Shown: positions 48,601-60,655 of the stretch, one piece after another
Layout of the letters: each line of letters begins with the position of its first letter
Position numbering within the stretch: the stretch's first letter is position 1
Origin: Scatophagus argus
Lineage: Eukaryota; Chordata; Actinopteri; Scatophagidae
Reading direction: 5' to 3'
Length of the DNA stretch: 64,000 nt
Assembly: GCF_020382885.2 (NCBI RefSeq)
Contig: NC_058493.1
Location: forward strand, 29,242,067 to 29,306,066
Notes under the pieces: model-generated
What the model was told of the DNA's origin: nothing
The model's input: only the letters and a program-made list of their open reading frames with translations
Databases searched by the model: none
Translations under genes and position numbers: made by a program

Positions 48601-49756
48601 CGCAGATTAAAGGGCTTTTCAGAGTAGGCGGAGAGGAGCTGCAAACTGCACGTTATTTGTTTTCCACAGATTGTTTCTGCACCACAATTACAGCTCTGGG
48701 CTGCAGAGGAAAGTCTGCGAGTTTAACAGGACAGTGGTGAACCGCAGATACAGCGCATGACAGGATCATGAAAACACTGAGAGAGGCGGCACTTCGGGCG
48801 TAACGAGAGCCGTAAACCCTCCGAAAGTCCTGCTCTTTGGTCCCCCTCAGTTTACAGTCTGGAGGCAGCAGCATGCTGGTCTCAGAGTTCTGGTCTCAGA
48901 GTTCTGGCCTCTGTTGCTGGTTTAATGCTGGTTTAGCACCAGACCACGACCAGGCGGACAGGGATTGATGAGGACAGAACACACACAACGCCGTCCTGTC
49001 AGAGATGAATGAAAGTTTGACCCCAACAGGGAGGTACGGCAAGCCACAGAGGACATGCTTGAATGTTACATGACCTGAATCAGAAACTGGCAGTGAGGAG
49101 CTTCACCTGCCGTGAGGTTCTCTGGTGTCTCTGCTGGCTTCCCAGCACAACCAGTTCAGCATCATTTATGAGTGAAATGAATCCTCTGACAGCAGCAGCG
49201 TCACTCGGCGTTACCTCAGGACATTCAACAGGTTCCCAAACGGTGAGTGTGGCCCGTCGGTCTCTGGGTTCCACTCATGAGGCGAAGCTGCTTCCTCGCC
49301 GCCACCACAGCAACAGGAAGTCAAACTGCTCTGGTTTAACCTCTGGAATGTTTGAAGTGAGTTTGGTTATAGATTAACTATAGAGGCTAAGTGTGTTTTA
49401 AAGGCCCTTAAAAATGCTGTGAAATGTGGCTTTGGTTCATTGTTTACTCATCCCTACATGAACAAATTAATACATCAAAATAATTAAATGAATAAAATAA
49501 ATGGACGAGTATGAAGTGTGTTTTCTGCTGAAACCTGTGGTGTTCTGTCCATCCTGACAGTAAAGTGTTGATCTGAATGTGGTCTTGCTCATTCATGTTG
49601 AACCTGCTTCAGCCTCTGGACTTTTCTGGCCCCCCTTGGCCACAAGCATGGACTGACTGCACCGCAGTGGACGAGAGGACTGCGTCTCTGCCTGAACGAA
49701 TCGCCGAATCATTGCAGACACACGACTCTGAGTCAGGCAGGTGAGGTGGTTGAGGA
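45667..49756. other. Intergenic, two TAAT-rich high-complexity blocks
   Basis: No protein gene recognised. Blocks at 46862-47065 and 48285-48560 are free of simple repeats and contain several TAAT or ATTA words with balanced composition, which is how conserved regulatory elements often look. A dispersed-repeat motif lies at 46006-46025. Confidence 0.4.
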
Positions 49757-50024
49757 TGAATGAATGAATGAAAGTGACATATTTTGTCATTGGAGGGAAC
49801 TCACTCCAACGAAATTTGTGCTCTGCATTTAACCCACCCAAGTGACGTGCACACACACACAGCAAACCCGGGGCAGTGGGCGACCGCGTGCAGCGCCCGG
49901 GGAGCAGTGGGGGTTAGGTACCTTGCTCAAGGGTACCTCAGCCATGGACACCGGGACGGGGAATCGAACCAGCGATCCACCGGTTACGGGTCCGACACCC
50001 TAACCGCTGATCCACGACTGCCCC
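49757..50024 (-). mobile_element. tRNA-derived SINE
   Basis: On the minus strand the head GGGGCAGTCGTGGATCAGCG includes an A-box-like TGGATCAGCGG. It is followed by a perfect B box (GGTTCGATTCC) about 50 nt later. The body has CCTTGAGCAAGGTACC, a lineage-typical core, and the 3' end is a TTCA tetranucleotide tail. It is essentially full-length. No clean target duplication was seen. Confidence 0.85.
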
Positions 50025-51781
50025 GATCAGGTGAAAGTTAAAAAGCGGGTGTTGTGAGTTACTGCGAACCTGTGGACAGGTGTGCGGGTGGGCGGGGCCG
50101 GAGAGCCGATCAGAGCCGAGCAGCTCGGGGTCCGATAGAGTCTCCTCCGCGGCCTGCGTCCGACCTGCAGCTGCTCCACGTGTTGAAATGCAGCTGCTGT
50201 TGCTTCAGCGCAGCAGATTTTGAAACCTGCGAGGGATGAAGACAGTTGTTCTTTATTGATGTCCTGTGGTCAGGTAGTTCTGCAAAATCCTGCCGCCGTT
50301 TACGGGACAACGCTGAGCCGATTGGCAAACAACACTCCAAACAGGAAGTTGCGGGTTTTTAAGCAGCGTTCGTTAAATACACCCCATTCTTGACTGTGTG
50401 ATTGTCAGCGGGGCCAGTCTGCGTCGCGGCCTCCGACTTCACTGAGGAGAAAACGGTTACCTAACAGCTCTGAGCGGAGGACGGCAGCCAGGAGGGATCA
50501 TTTAGATTTTGTACGGGTTTTATTTTTCAGAAACAATCAGCTCTGTGCTGCTTCGCTGGCCAGCTGTTTGCTGCTTATTAATTCTCCATCAAAGAATGGC
50601 CAAAGATCTTAATGCTCTTACAGGCGCTGCTCAGTACCCAGTGCCAGCCAGCCACAGCCTTTCAGCGGCTGCCATGTTGTGACGTCGACATCTCGAACCG
50701 TGGAATTAAAACTCCAAAGTCCAGAGTACAGTTTTAATGGTTGAAGTTTTAAAATTAAACTGGGCAGAAACATTGAGATTAAACAGCTTTGTTATTTTGG
50801 TCAACAAATGAGCCAGTGAGGCTGTTGTCCAGTCTGACCACAGCGGCTCGGCTTCACGCAGGCCAGGAGGCCACAGCCGCCGAAGGTTTCCAAACCTCTC
50901 AGATGTGTCAGGCTGAATTGGAGAAAAGGTGTTGAACATTTCCGTCAGACTCCGCAGCCCGCCTGCGGTCAGCTGCTCCCTCACCCGGACTGCGGGAGGA
51001 AACCGGTTTGCTCCCGATGAGGGTTAGACGAGACGTTCTGAAAACAAACGAATCAACACAGACAAACTTCTGTTTGAGATCATTTCACTGTTCTTATTAT
51101 CACACAGAGTGAGGACCCGCCAAACACGGCGGCGGCTTCGTGACAGGACGCCACGAGGCTCCAAAAGCAGCGAGTGACCGACCAATCGCAGCACACGCAG
51201 CAGATCGTCCGTGTCCTCTGAAGACGGACTTCCTTCGGTCCTGTTTGTCTTTTCCAACTTTGTCCTCCTCATTTATTTATTTGTTTTGTTGAGGTTTCAG
51301 GAAGTTCCCAGGACTCAGTTAGAGGAGGCGTCAGCCTTGAGGTTTGCTTATTTTCACTTCAGTCTGATCGGACTGAAAACTTCTCATGATCTTCCTTCAC
51401 CTTTGAGAGAAAGACTGAAAATGATTCCTGCCAGATTCTACAGATTCTCCACAACACGCTGCAGATTGAGAAAACATCTTCACCAGCTCAACTGAAGCAT
51501 CTAGAAAGGCTGCAGAAGACAACTGGAGCTCTGGAACTGGAAGTCCTGGATTGGGCTGTATTTTCAAAATAAAAGTTCCAAAATAATGGCAGGCTCTTGG
51601 AGGTGCAGTGCTGCACCACAGCTGCTCAACAGTATATGAAGTAGTTGAAATGTATGAGTATTCATTAGTACTGAGTAGTACAACGAATACCCCAACAATA
51701 TCAACTGCTAAATCCAGTAAAAACACCTTATTCTAATCTTCACAGTTTTGGTGTTAATGATTTAACACTTTCACTGTGTGC

Positions 51782-51783
<2 letters not shown>

Positions 51784-51832
<49 letters not shown>
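51784..51832. repeat. (CA)n microsatellite
   Basis: Pure AC dinucleotide run of about 24 units. Confidence 0.95.
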
Positions 51833-53082
51833 ATGGCGCACCCCCCATGAGGACTCGTCCCATGATTTAGGTGACAGCTTGTGTTGATTGATGACTCAGC
51901 GCACTGGAGGCTCATTTGCTTCGTTCCTCCAAAGCCACAGAGCACAATAACATCCCGCCCTGCCAAACCCGCAGGACTGGGCGAGAGACACCCTGCGTAG
52001 GTGAGAGAGGGAGAGCGACATGCCTGGAGGCTGAGGGAGGGGGGTTCACAGGAACAGAGGATAGAGAAGTTAAGGAGAGGAAGAGAGATGCAGCAGAAGG
52101 TGTGGTCTGACCTCAGAGCAGTTTTCTGTCTACTGAGAATGATTACCAACCTGTCAGCCAAAGCTCAGGACCTAAACTTTCTGTTCTCAGTGTGTGTGTT
52201 CTGTGTTTACCTCCCGCCTTCACACTGCCACTCACAGACCCTGAATTTACTGTACACATTACATCAGGATTAATGAGTCCTTGAAGACGTCAGCTCGTTT
52301 GGGTCTTTCTGTGGTTTGGATCACAGACACTCAGTTTGTGCTGCAGCTCGTCTTCAGACTGACGAGACTGAGTCTTTACTGCCTCATGCGTGTTTTTGGA
52401 TGTGTGCAACATCTCTGCATTGTATCAGGTTAATAACACTAAATAATCAACAAGTTACTGGGGTTTTTGATTTCAGTAGGACTGACGCCTGCAGGAGAAG
52501 AAGATGCTGATTCTGACCTCTTCACTGTGGTTCACCTTCCTCTCCTGCACATGTCCATGAATGCGCTTTCTGCTAACCCCTACAGACTGAAAACTGAAAG
52601 ACAATGTCCTCTGGACCACACGTGGACACTCAAACTACAGTTGGTGACTAACTTGAAAATGCAGCATCACGAGCGTCAAACACGTCAAACACCTCCATGA
52701 GCACCTGTGGATCAGGACGCCAGCTTGTCTGCTGTGGGCCCAGAGCCAAATGGTCTCCTCTGTTACACAGCTGGGCTGACAGTTTCCTCCTGTTTCCAGT
52801 CTTTGTGCTAATCTTGTCCAGGATGAAGACAAGTGGCCCCTGACCACGATGCTCCACAGAGCGGCACAGGAAGTCATTCCTGTCTGTGGCCATCAGACTT
52901 TACAAATCCTCCCGAATGTGACACATTCGTTCGAAGTGTGTGTGAGTTTGATTTCCTCTTGAAAGGCCGCAGTGTGTGTGGAATGCGGTCGGTCCGGTGT
53001 GAGAAGTGAGCTGATGTTTGCTCAGCGATAACGTGGTGACATCAGGCCAGCTAGTCGGCGCAGCAGGGTTAAATTTAGCCGG

Positions 53083-53111
53083 GTGTGTGTGTGTGTGTGT
53101 GTGTGTGTGTT
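53083..53111. repeat. (GT)n microsatellite
   Basis: Pure GT run of about 14 units. Confidence 0.95.
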
Positions 53112-53477
53112 GCAGTCAGCAGGGCCGTGACTGAGAGTCACAGGAGAGGAAACAGCAGAACCTCGTGGTTTGATGATGACTGATGCCCAGTCAGTCTGGT
53201 CCATCGTCTCACACGCTGACCCGGGCGTCGACCACATCCTCAGAAAACTCTTAGGAACTGAACCTGTGAAGGTCTGGTGCTTTCGTCTTTACTAACTTTC
53301 CTTAAACTTTATTTAAAATTCCAGAGTTGTCTCGTATGTCAGGCTGAATCTGTGCAGGCTGTAAAATGAAGAGACTTTCAGTGGCCTGAGACGCTAAACT
53401 GAGACCAGCTTCATTTGAAACTCTGACTCTTAGCTTCTCAACACCCAGACTGGAGAGCAGATAAACCACTCTGATTG

Positions 53478-55302
53478 GCTGTGGTGTACCATCCCCCAGT
53501 GCCTATGAGTTCTTAAATGAATTCCCTGACTCTGTCATACTTAGCAACAAACTCAGACAAAGATATCATACTGGGAGACTTTACCGTTCAAGTGGATGTT
53601 GAAAATGACTGTCTAGCTTCTGCTTTCAAATCACTGGTAGACTCAATTGGCTTCTCCCAGAGGGTAAATAAACCCACTCACTCCTTTAATCATATCCTGG
53701 ACCTGGTGCTAACCTGTGGCACTGAGGCTGACCACCTTACAGTTTCCCCCCAAAATCCTGTCTTGTCTGACCACTCCTTTGAATTTACTTTAGCAAACTA
53801 TACTTTGCCTGAAAAAAAATCCACTACAGCAGATGCCTTTCTGACACTGCTGTACCTAAATTTAAAGAACTCATTTCAGCAGAGCTTGCCATTACACCCT
53901 ACATTAATACAATGGAGGGTAACTATGCCAACTTCAGTCATTACCTCATCCAAGTCCTCCATTTGTCTACTTGACCCGGTCCTGACTAGACTGCTGAAGG
54001 ATGTCTTTCCCTTAGTTAACATTTCTATACTGAACCAGATCAATCTCTCTTTAGTCTCTGGTTATGTACCACAGGCCTTTAAGGTGGCTGTCATCAAACC
54101 ACTATTAAAGAAACCTTCTCTTGACCCAGATATATTAGTTACTTACAGACCTATATCCAACCTTCCATACATCTCCAAGATCCTTAAGAAGGTTGTCCTA
54201 GAGCAGCTACATCGACATCTCCACTCTAACGACCCTTTTGGAGCTTTCCAATCTGGATTTAGAGAACACCATAGTACTGAAACAGCACTGATAAAAGTTT
54301 CTAACAACCTTCCTCTGGCATCTGATAGAGGTCTTGTCTCCATACTTGTACTTCTAGATTACAGTGCTGTGTTTGATACCATTGATCACAACATTCTTCT
54401 CCAGAGACTGGACCATGAAATTGGGATTAAAGGATCCGTCCTTCGATGGTTCAAGTCATACATCAAATCACACGTGTTGCATGTGTGTTCAACTAAAGAT
54501 GGATCAAATTCTGAAGACAAATTCAGTGTGTGTATGTAAAAATAAGTATACTGCCAATAAAGTGATTTTTAATTCTTAATTCTTGATTTATCTGACAGGT
54601 ACCAGTTTGTTAACATTACTCATAATTGCTCCAAGTACAGTAAAGTTACTTATGGTTTATCTCAGGGTTCAGTATTAGGGCCCATACTTCTCACTCTCTG
54701 CATGCTTCCATTAGGGAATATTATTGATTATATTATAACATTCTGATAATATTATTATCCGGAAGCACTCCATCAGTTTTTATTGTTATGCCAAACCAGA
54801 TGACAGAAGTCACCTTACCAATTTGGAAAACTGTCTGAAAGACATTAAGTGCTGGATGTCCTCCAACTTCTTATTACTTAATTCAGAAAAAACAGAAGTT
54901 ATTGATTTTGGACCTAAACATCTTAGGGACTCTTTTTCTAGCCAGGCCACCACCCTGGATGGCATCACCTTTAACTCTATTACAGCGGTGAGGAACCTTG
55001 GAGCTATTTTCGACCAGGACCTGCCCTTCAATTCCCATATAAAACATATCACTAGGACTGCCTTCTTTCACCTTCATAGCATAGTTAAAATAAGGAACAT
55101 CCTTTCTCAGAGAGATCCTGAGAAGTTGATCCATGCATTTATCACTTCTAGGCTGGACTACGGTAATTCTCTTTTGTCAGAATGTTCTAGAAATTCTCTG
55201 AAGAGTCTCCAGTTGGTCCAGAATGCTGCAGCGAGAGAACTGACAGGAGTTAATAAGAGAGCGCATATCTCAGCTGTTTCAGCCTTACTGCACTGGCTTA
55301 CC
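53478..55302 (+). pseudogene. Degenerate L2-type LINE ORF2 (endonuclease and reverse transcriptase)
   Basis: The homology begins at LAVVYHPPVP (53478) with an in-frame TAA at 53514. Endonuclease C-terminus: DKDIILGDFTVQVD, THSFNHILDLVL and LSDHSFEF. After an internal deletion, reverse transcriptase follows: VAVIKPLLKKPSLDPD, YRPISNLPYISKIL, FQSGFREHHSTETALIKV, FDTIDHNILLQRLD. The ORF is broken at 54468-54583 by a SINE-type 3' tail. It resumes at YQFVNITHN and QGSVLGPI, then has a 34-bp AT-rich insertion with AATATTATT at both sides near 54720. Next comes FYCYA joined directly to KPDDRS, so the catalytic YADD block is lost. C-terminal blocks NFLLLNSEKTEVI, AFITSRLDYGNSLL and LVQNAAARELTGVNKR remain, up to ALLHWL. 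It is dead and internally damaged. Confidence 0.9.
54468..54583 (+). mobile_element. SINE 3' tail nested in L2
   Basis: Sequence GTTGCATGTGTGTTCAACTA to the tail CAATAAAGTGATTTTTAATTC matches the 3' part of the minus-strand SINE at 32266-32548. It interrupts the L2 frame between FKSY and the expected LSDR. It is strongly 5'-truncated; duplication at the borders is unclear. Confidence 0.8.
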
Positions 55303-55999
55303 TCCTCTCCTCTCCTCCTCTCCTCTCCTGTCCTCTCCTCTCCTCCTCTCCTCTCCTCTCCTCCTCTCCTCTCCTGTCCTCTCCTCTCCTCCTCTCCTCT
55401 CCTCCTCTCCTCTCCTGTCCTCTCCTCTCCTCCTCTCCTCTCCTCCTCTCCTCTCCTCCTCTCCTCTCCTGTCCTCTCCTCTCCTCCTTTCCTCTCCTCC
55501 TCTCCTCTCCTCTCCTCTCCTCCTCTCCTCTCCTGTCCTCTCCTCTCCTCCTCTTCTCTCCTCCTGTCCTCTCCTCTCCTCCTCTCCTCTCCTCCTCTCC
55601 TCTCCTGTCCTCTCCTCTCCTCCTCTCCTCTCCTGTCCTCTCCTCTCCTCCTCTCCTCTCCTCCTCTCCTCTCCTGTCCTCTCCTCTCCTCCTCTCCTCT
55701 CCTCCTCTCCTCTCCTGTCCTCTCCTCTCCTCCTCTCCTCTCCTCCTCTCCTCTCCTGTCCTCTCCTCTCCTCCTCTCCTCCTCTTCTCTCCTCCTGTCC
55801 TCTCCTCTCCTCCTCTCCTCTCCTCCTCTCCTCTCCTCTCCTCTCCTCTCCTCCTCTCCTCTCCTGTCCTCTCCTCTCCTCCTCTCCTCTCCTCCTCTCC
55901 TCTCCTCCTCTCCTCTCCTGTCCTCTCCTCTCCTCCTTTCCTCTCCTCCTCTCCTCTCCTCTGCTCTCCTCTCCTCCTGTCCTTTCCTCTCCTACCCTC
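55303..55999 (+). repeat. 700-bp TCCTC polypyrimidine satellite with higher-order period
   Basis: Almost pure C/T on this strand, built from CTCCTCTCC-type words. A marker word CCTGTCC recurs at spacings near 28, 41 and 54 bp, i.e. differing by 13, so the array has a 13-bp base unit and a mostly 41-bp higher-order unit. It starts abruptly where the L2 ORF ends. The 394- and 251-codon frames here come from the repeat. Confidence 0.95.
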
Positions 56000-56749
56000 T
56001 CTGTTAGAGTTAAGTACTACGACCAAGTCCTTCATTAAAGACAATACAAACATTTTAGCAACAAAATATACCTACAAAGTCAAATGTAATGACTCATATC
56101 TGAGTAATCCATGTGAGTGAGTGATGCATTCATGTGGTCTTCAGCTGGTGAAGGTGGAGCTAATTTTGATGACTTTATGCTGCTGAGAAGCTTGTAAACT
56201 TCCCACAGGTTTGATCCTAACTGTCGATAACACATCATTTATTTGCTGAAGAAATAAAGTTGTCAAACAAATGCAGAGTGGTAGGAGTATAAAGTAACAG
56301 AAAACGGAAATACTCAATACAAGTACTGTACTCAAGCACAGTTTGAGGTACTGTCCTCGAATACAGGGACATAACCCTGCTGACCCCTGGCATTGGACGC
56401 TGGCTTGTGGAACATCACGTGACTGGTGGGGAAGGAGGTGGAGCTCGTGTGAGAGGTGGAGCAGTACCAACTACGCAAAGCACGTGATCGGAACCAGGAC
56501 GAGAGAGTACGGACTCCATTTGTCCGGGTGGGTGAGGGATGCTCATGACGGTTGAGCTGTGATCTGGACCGCGAAGGCTTCAGCACCTCCACATCTGAGG
56601 GTCTGGTACTCTGCAGCTGGATCCAGATCTGGTTTGCTGCTTGTCACTTTACTGCTGAATCTTTTCTCTCCTCATCTGTAACATCCATGCTTTTAATGTG
56701 AAGTTTTATGAAGCAACTCCTTCCTCCTTCCTCTTTACATTTTTATATT

Positions 56750-56751
56750 TC

Positions 56752-56819
<68 letters not shown>
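56750..56819. repeat. (CT)n(CA)n compound microsatellite
   Basis: A CT run with one CG interruption passes directly into a CA run. Confidence 0.95.
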
Positions 56820-57075
56820 GTTGTGTTGATGTCTTGTAGAAGCAGGACAAACTGCAGCTGTTTCTTCCCCAGTTTCACTACGTTAACTTGTGTTGTGTTT
56901 ATGATCTGTGGGAAAAACAAGATTTGGTGGAGAGTTCCTTTCCTCCTCTCCTCCCCTCAGTTTTCTTCTACTGGCTCTTCTTCAGTTTCCAGTTGGATTT
57001 TGAGGTTTGTGGTAGAAATGAATTGAAGACGCCCCATTAAAAGATTTTCTGCTTGTCAGTGCTGTGTGTTCCTGT

Positions 57076-57230
57076 GCGTGTGTGTGTGTGTGTGTGTGTG
57101 TGAATGAAGGCCAAACTCCAGCAGAGCGGAGGGGAGGAGGAGCAAGGATTTACTGCCGAACTAAACTCTTATCTTCCTACAGAGGGAGAACACAAAGTTC
57201 ACATTACATAAAAGTCCCAAAGCAGAGGGA

Positions 57231-57289
<59 letters not shown>

Positions 57290-57393
57290 CGCAAGTGAGG
57301 AGGGTGCGTTTGATTTCCTGATGTTTGGTCAGCAGTATGTGAGGAATGCTGCAGTGAGTGACCACAGAAACACACATCACACACATATGGTAA

Positions 57394-57428
<35 letters not shown>
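57076..57428. repeat. Cluster of three CA/GT microsatellites
   Basis: GT at 57076-57102, GT at 57234-57288 ending in CGCGCAC, and CA at 57393-57428. The opposed GT and CA runs could pair as a large imperfect hairpin. Confidence 0.9.
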
Positions 57429-60400
57429 TTTCTCTTTAGCCAATCAGCTCCTTTCATCTCTCTGCGTTCTGTCTGGATCTTATGATGTGTTCACTTGCTC
57501 TAGGTGCTGTTGGCCTTCTTGCTTCCTGTCTGATTTCTTTCATTTCATTTTAAGGGCCTTCAGAAATTTTCACCAGGACATGAAAACAAGAATTCAGTGT
57601 GGGATTCAGCTAAACGATGAACAAAAAGGAGGCAAAACTGAAACTGTTTACTGATTTAAACCGAACAACAACAGAAGCTGAAGTTTCTGCTGTTCTGTGG
57701 AAGCCATTTCAGTGCATCTCTTCTCACTTTGTGTTGTGTTTCTTCTCTCTCTGCCTTCGGACGTGTTGAATCAAAGCTGCGTGGCGTCTGTCGGCTCGCT
57801 GTGGGCAGACCCCGTCCCCGTCCAGCACTTCGCGTGATGGGCCTGAACAGGAGACATCGGAGTCATGTGCTCTGTGTGTTGTATCAATCTAAATCTGAAC
57901 TGATTACTGTGAAACAAAAATAAAAGTGTGTCGAACTTATGTGCAGTCCAGACGTACGAAACATGTGAGGGACTTGGTGATGGATGTTCTGATGAGGTCT
58001 TTAATGTGAGACTGCAGAAAAACAACAGAGAAACATCCTTTGATCCAAAACGATGAAAATCTGACTAAAACTAAAACCGAAAGTGAGACAAAGAGCCGCA
58101 GCTCCCAGACTTGGACATGAGAAGAGCGTTTGTATAATGTGTCAGTAAACAGTGTGAGTGCAGAGTCAGTCAGAGGTCGGAAACATCTGAGCGCACTCTG
58201 ACATGCTCTGACACTTTCTCCGTCTGCTCCACCACATTCATGAGATGACAGCTGCTTTACAAATTCAGATTCTTGACACAGAATACGTCAACAAACACAT
58301 CACGATGATGTTATTATAGATCAGGAGGGGAAACTCAGACCCATCACGTGTTCTCATATCTCTCAAATCATATCGAGTCAGTCAGTGCATCGCGACAGGA
58401 CCGGAGACTCCAGTCGGAGAAGAAGGTGTGAAGGACACAGCCAACCCACAGAAGTTTCCTGTGGCTCTGCATCGTAATCAAAGCTAGACAATATGAACCT
58501 GACGTTTGCTCTCTCTAATCTTCTGTCAGTTTTGTCTTGCATTTCAAAAATTCTCCTGCTGATCCCTGACCAGCTGCATGTAAACACCGAATTGCAGTGG
58601 ACTCGTTCGCTGGCGAGGTGATGACAGCTTCCGTATGAATACACACAGTGTGTTTATGTGTGACTCAGTTTTATAGTTTTGTTTCTGGCACAAAGTCAAG
58701 TTGTAGTGAAGTTTTAAAACCTGACCTAAAGTTACCATGCGAGAGGAGAAAGCTGCAGATGGATTTAAAAACCGAACATGAGTGATGTGACTTCGGGGCG
58801 AAAAGCTTTCAGACTCGGAAAAGAAAAGTGCAGAACCCCTAAAGTTCTGCCTCGCGCCCTCGTTTTTGTGAAACTTTGAGACTTTCTCCTCCTCGTCTGT
58901 CTGCTGTGCAGCGCTGCACTCTCAGCTCAGATGATGACAGCGGCTGAAATCCAGAAAGAAAGTTTCCCAGGTTTCCCTGAAGCATTGTTGGGCACTGTTA
59001 ACCTCCCGAGCTGCAGAGGAGGAATTATTTTCAGGAGGCTTCTGGGAAAAGGCAGCCTTAAAGGATTAGTTTTCAAGATATGTGTGTGAAGTTCCTGTTA
59101 GCGTGAGGACATGTGTGTTAACGTGAACGTGGGAGCCAAGGAAAGCTCGGCTCCGGACGGACGCCCACCCTCTGACTGTTGCTGTTTGGTCTAGAAAAAA
59201 ACAAAGTAAGTAATGTGAGGGAGGCTAATTCAGAGGCTCTTTTTACTGGCTGTGTAACAGGAAGAGAAGCAGAGAAAGAAGACAAAGAAGAAGAATCAGT
59301 CTGTAGAAGTCACTGACATATCAGATCAAACAGTCATGTGCTTGTGTTTTTTTGTTGTGACTGCTGACAATAAAGATGGCTGACTTGTCTCCACTTTCTC
59401 CTGCCGTGCTAAACCGAAGCCAAAATATCCCTGCTATGTGGGCTGCCATCTTGTTCTGGTGATGTCATTTGAAGCCAGAGTCAATAGTGCAATAGTGATC
59501 GGGAGGTGGAATCAAGTCCCCCCCCCCCCCAACACACACCAGCCAATCAGGAGCAGAGCTCAGCTGTCAATCATGATGTTTCAGCTCCTTTTTATAGCAT
59601 CAAATAACTAAATAAAACCAAACTGATCAGAAAAATAACTCTTGAACAGACATCAGTGTGATAAGAACGACCTAAAATGACAGAAACCATCTTTGGGAAA
59701 ACCTTATTTCACATGTACTTTGAACTTTCAATTTGGCTCATGTCCCATCTGCTAACATGGAGGGGGAGGGGCTTATGAGCTGTACTGCAGCCAGCCACCA
59801 GGGGGCGAGACAGATGTTTGGGCTCAGGTCATCCAAGACATGTTGTGACCTACAAACACACACACAGACACACACACAGTGATGGACAAAGTACACAACT
59901 GCATGAGTGCTGTTCAGTCTAGTGAAGCTAAAGTACTGGAGTCGTCGCTATGAAAAATACTCAGACGGACATTTTCTTAAAAGTATTGACATGAAACCAC
60001 TGCAGTAACGTCAGTAAGCTAACTGTTAACATGTAGTGTGTCCATAGGCTCCTCCATCACCACGAACACATGCACACACATTGTGGTTGATTTTGAGTCA
60101 GTCCTAAATAAAGTCCATAGATCTGAACGTCTGCCATTTTGTCCCATCATCGTGTTGTTGTGATTGGAAGCCTCTGGTGCACAGCATCGTCTGATGGAAC
60201 TCGTCTTCGCCGTCACTGTGCTTCAGCGGCTCTTGGCGTCCCTCCATCTTTGATGCAGCTGTTTGTTCTGTTTATATTTACGGTAATTTCGGGTGATGTT
60301 TTTGGAAAAATCTAAATGAATCAGATCAAACTGTGAGCAGATTGGATCTGCTGAGTGTTCAGAGCAGATGTTTCCAGCTGTTTCCCTGTGACGCTGCTGA

Positions 60401-60620
60401 CGTGCTCTTGAGCCAGACGTCCTCTCTGTGAACAGGCCCAGTGAGTTTGTCTCAGTGGGTGGACATGGACCAATGAGAGCGCAGCGTCTGTTTCCAATCA
60501 CACACTCACACACACGACTTAATGACTTCAGGAGAATTAGGCAGCAGAGTGTGTGTTTGTGTGTATGTGTGACATCTGTTCAGCAGTTACTAGCAGTGTG
60601 TTCTGTGATTCCAGGGAAGT

Positions 60621-60624
<4 letters not shown>

Positions 60625-60653
<29 letters not shown>
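60625..60653. repeat. (GT)n microsatellite
   Basis: Pure GT run of about 14 units. Confidence 0.95.

Positions 60654-60655
<2 letters not shown>

Larger units (their letters stand above)
50025..53477. other. Intergenic, no gene recognised
   Basis: Contains (CA)n at 51784-51832 and (GT)n at 53083-53111. The longer open frames show no domain and no splice borders. Confidence 0.45.

Noticed and set aside
54823..56053. Long open frames on both strands (394 and 251 codons) over the TCCTC tract
   Set aside because: The repetitive parts (LLSSPLLSS, GEERRGEERR) are products of the C/T satellite. Only the first part of the plus frame is real, as LINE sequence.
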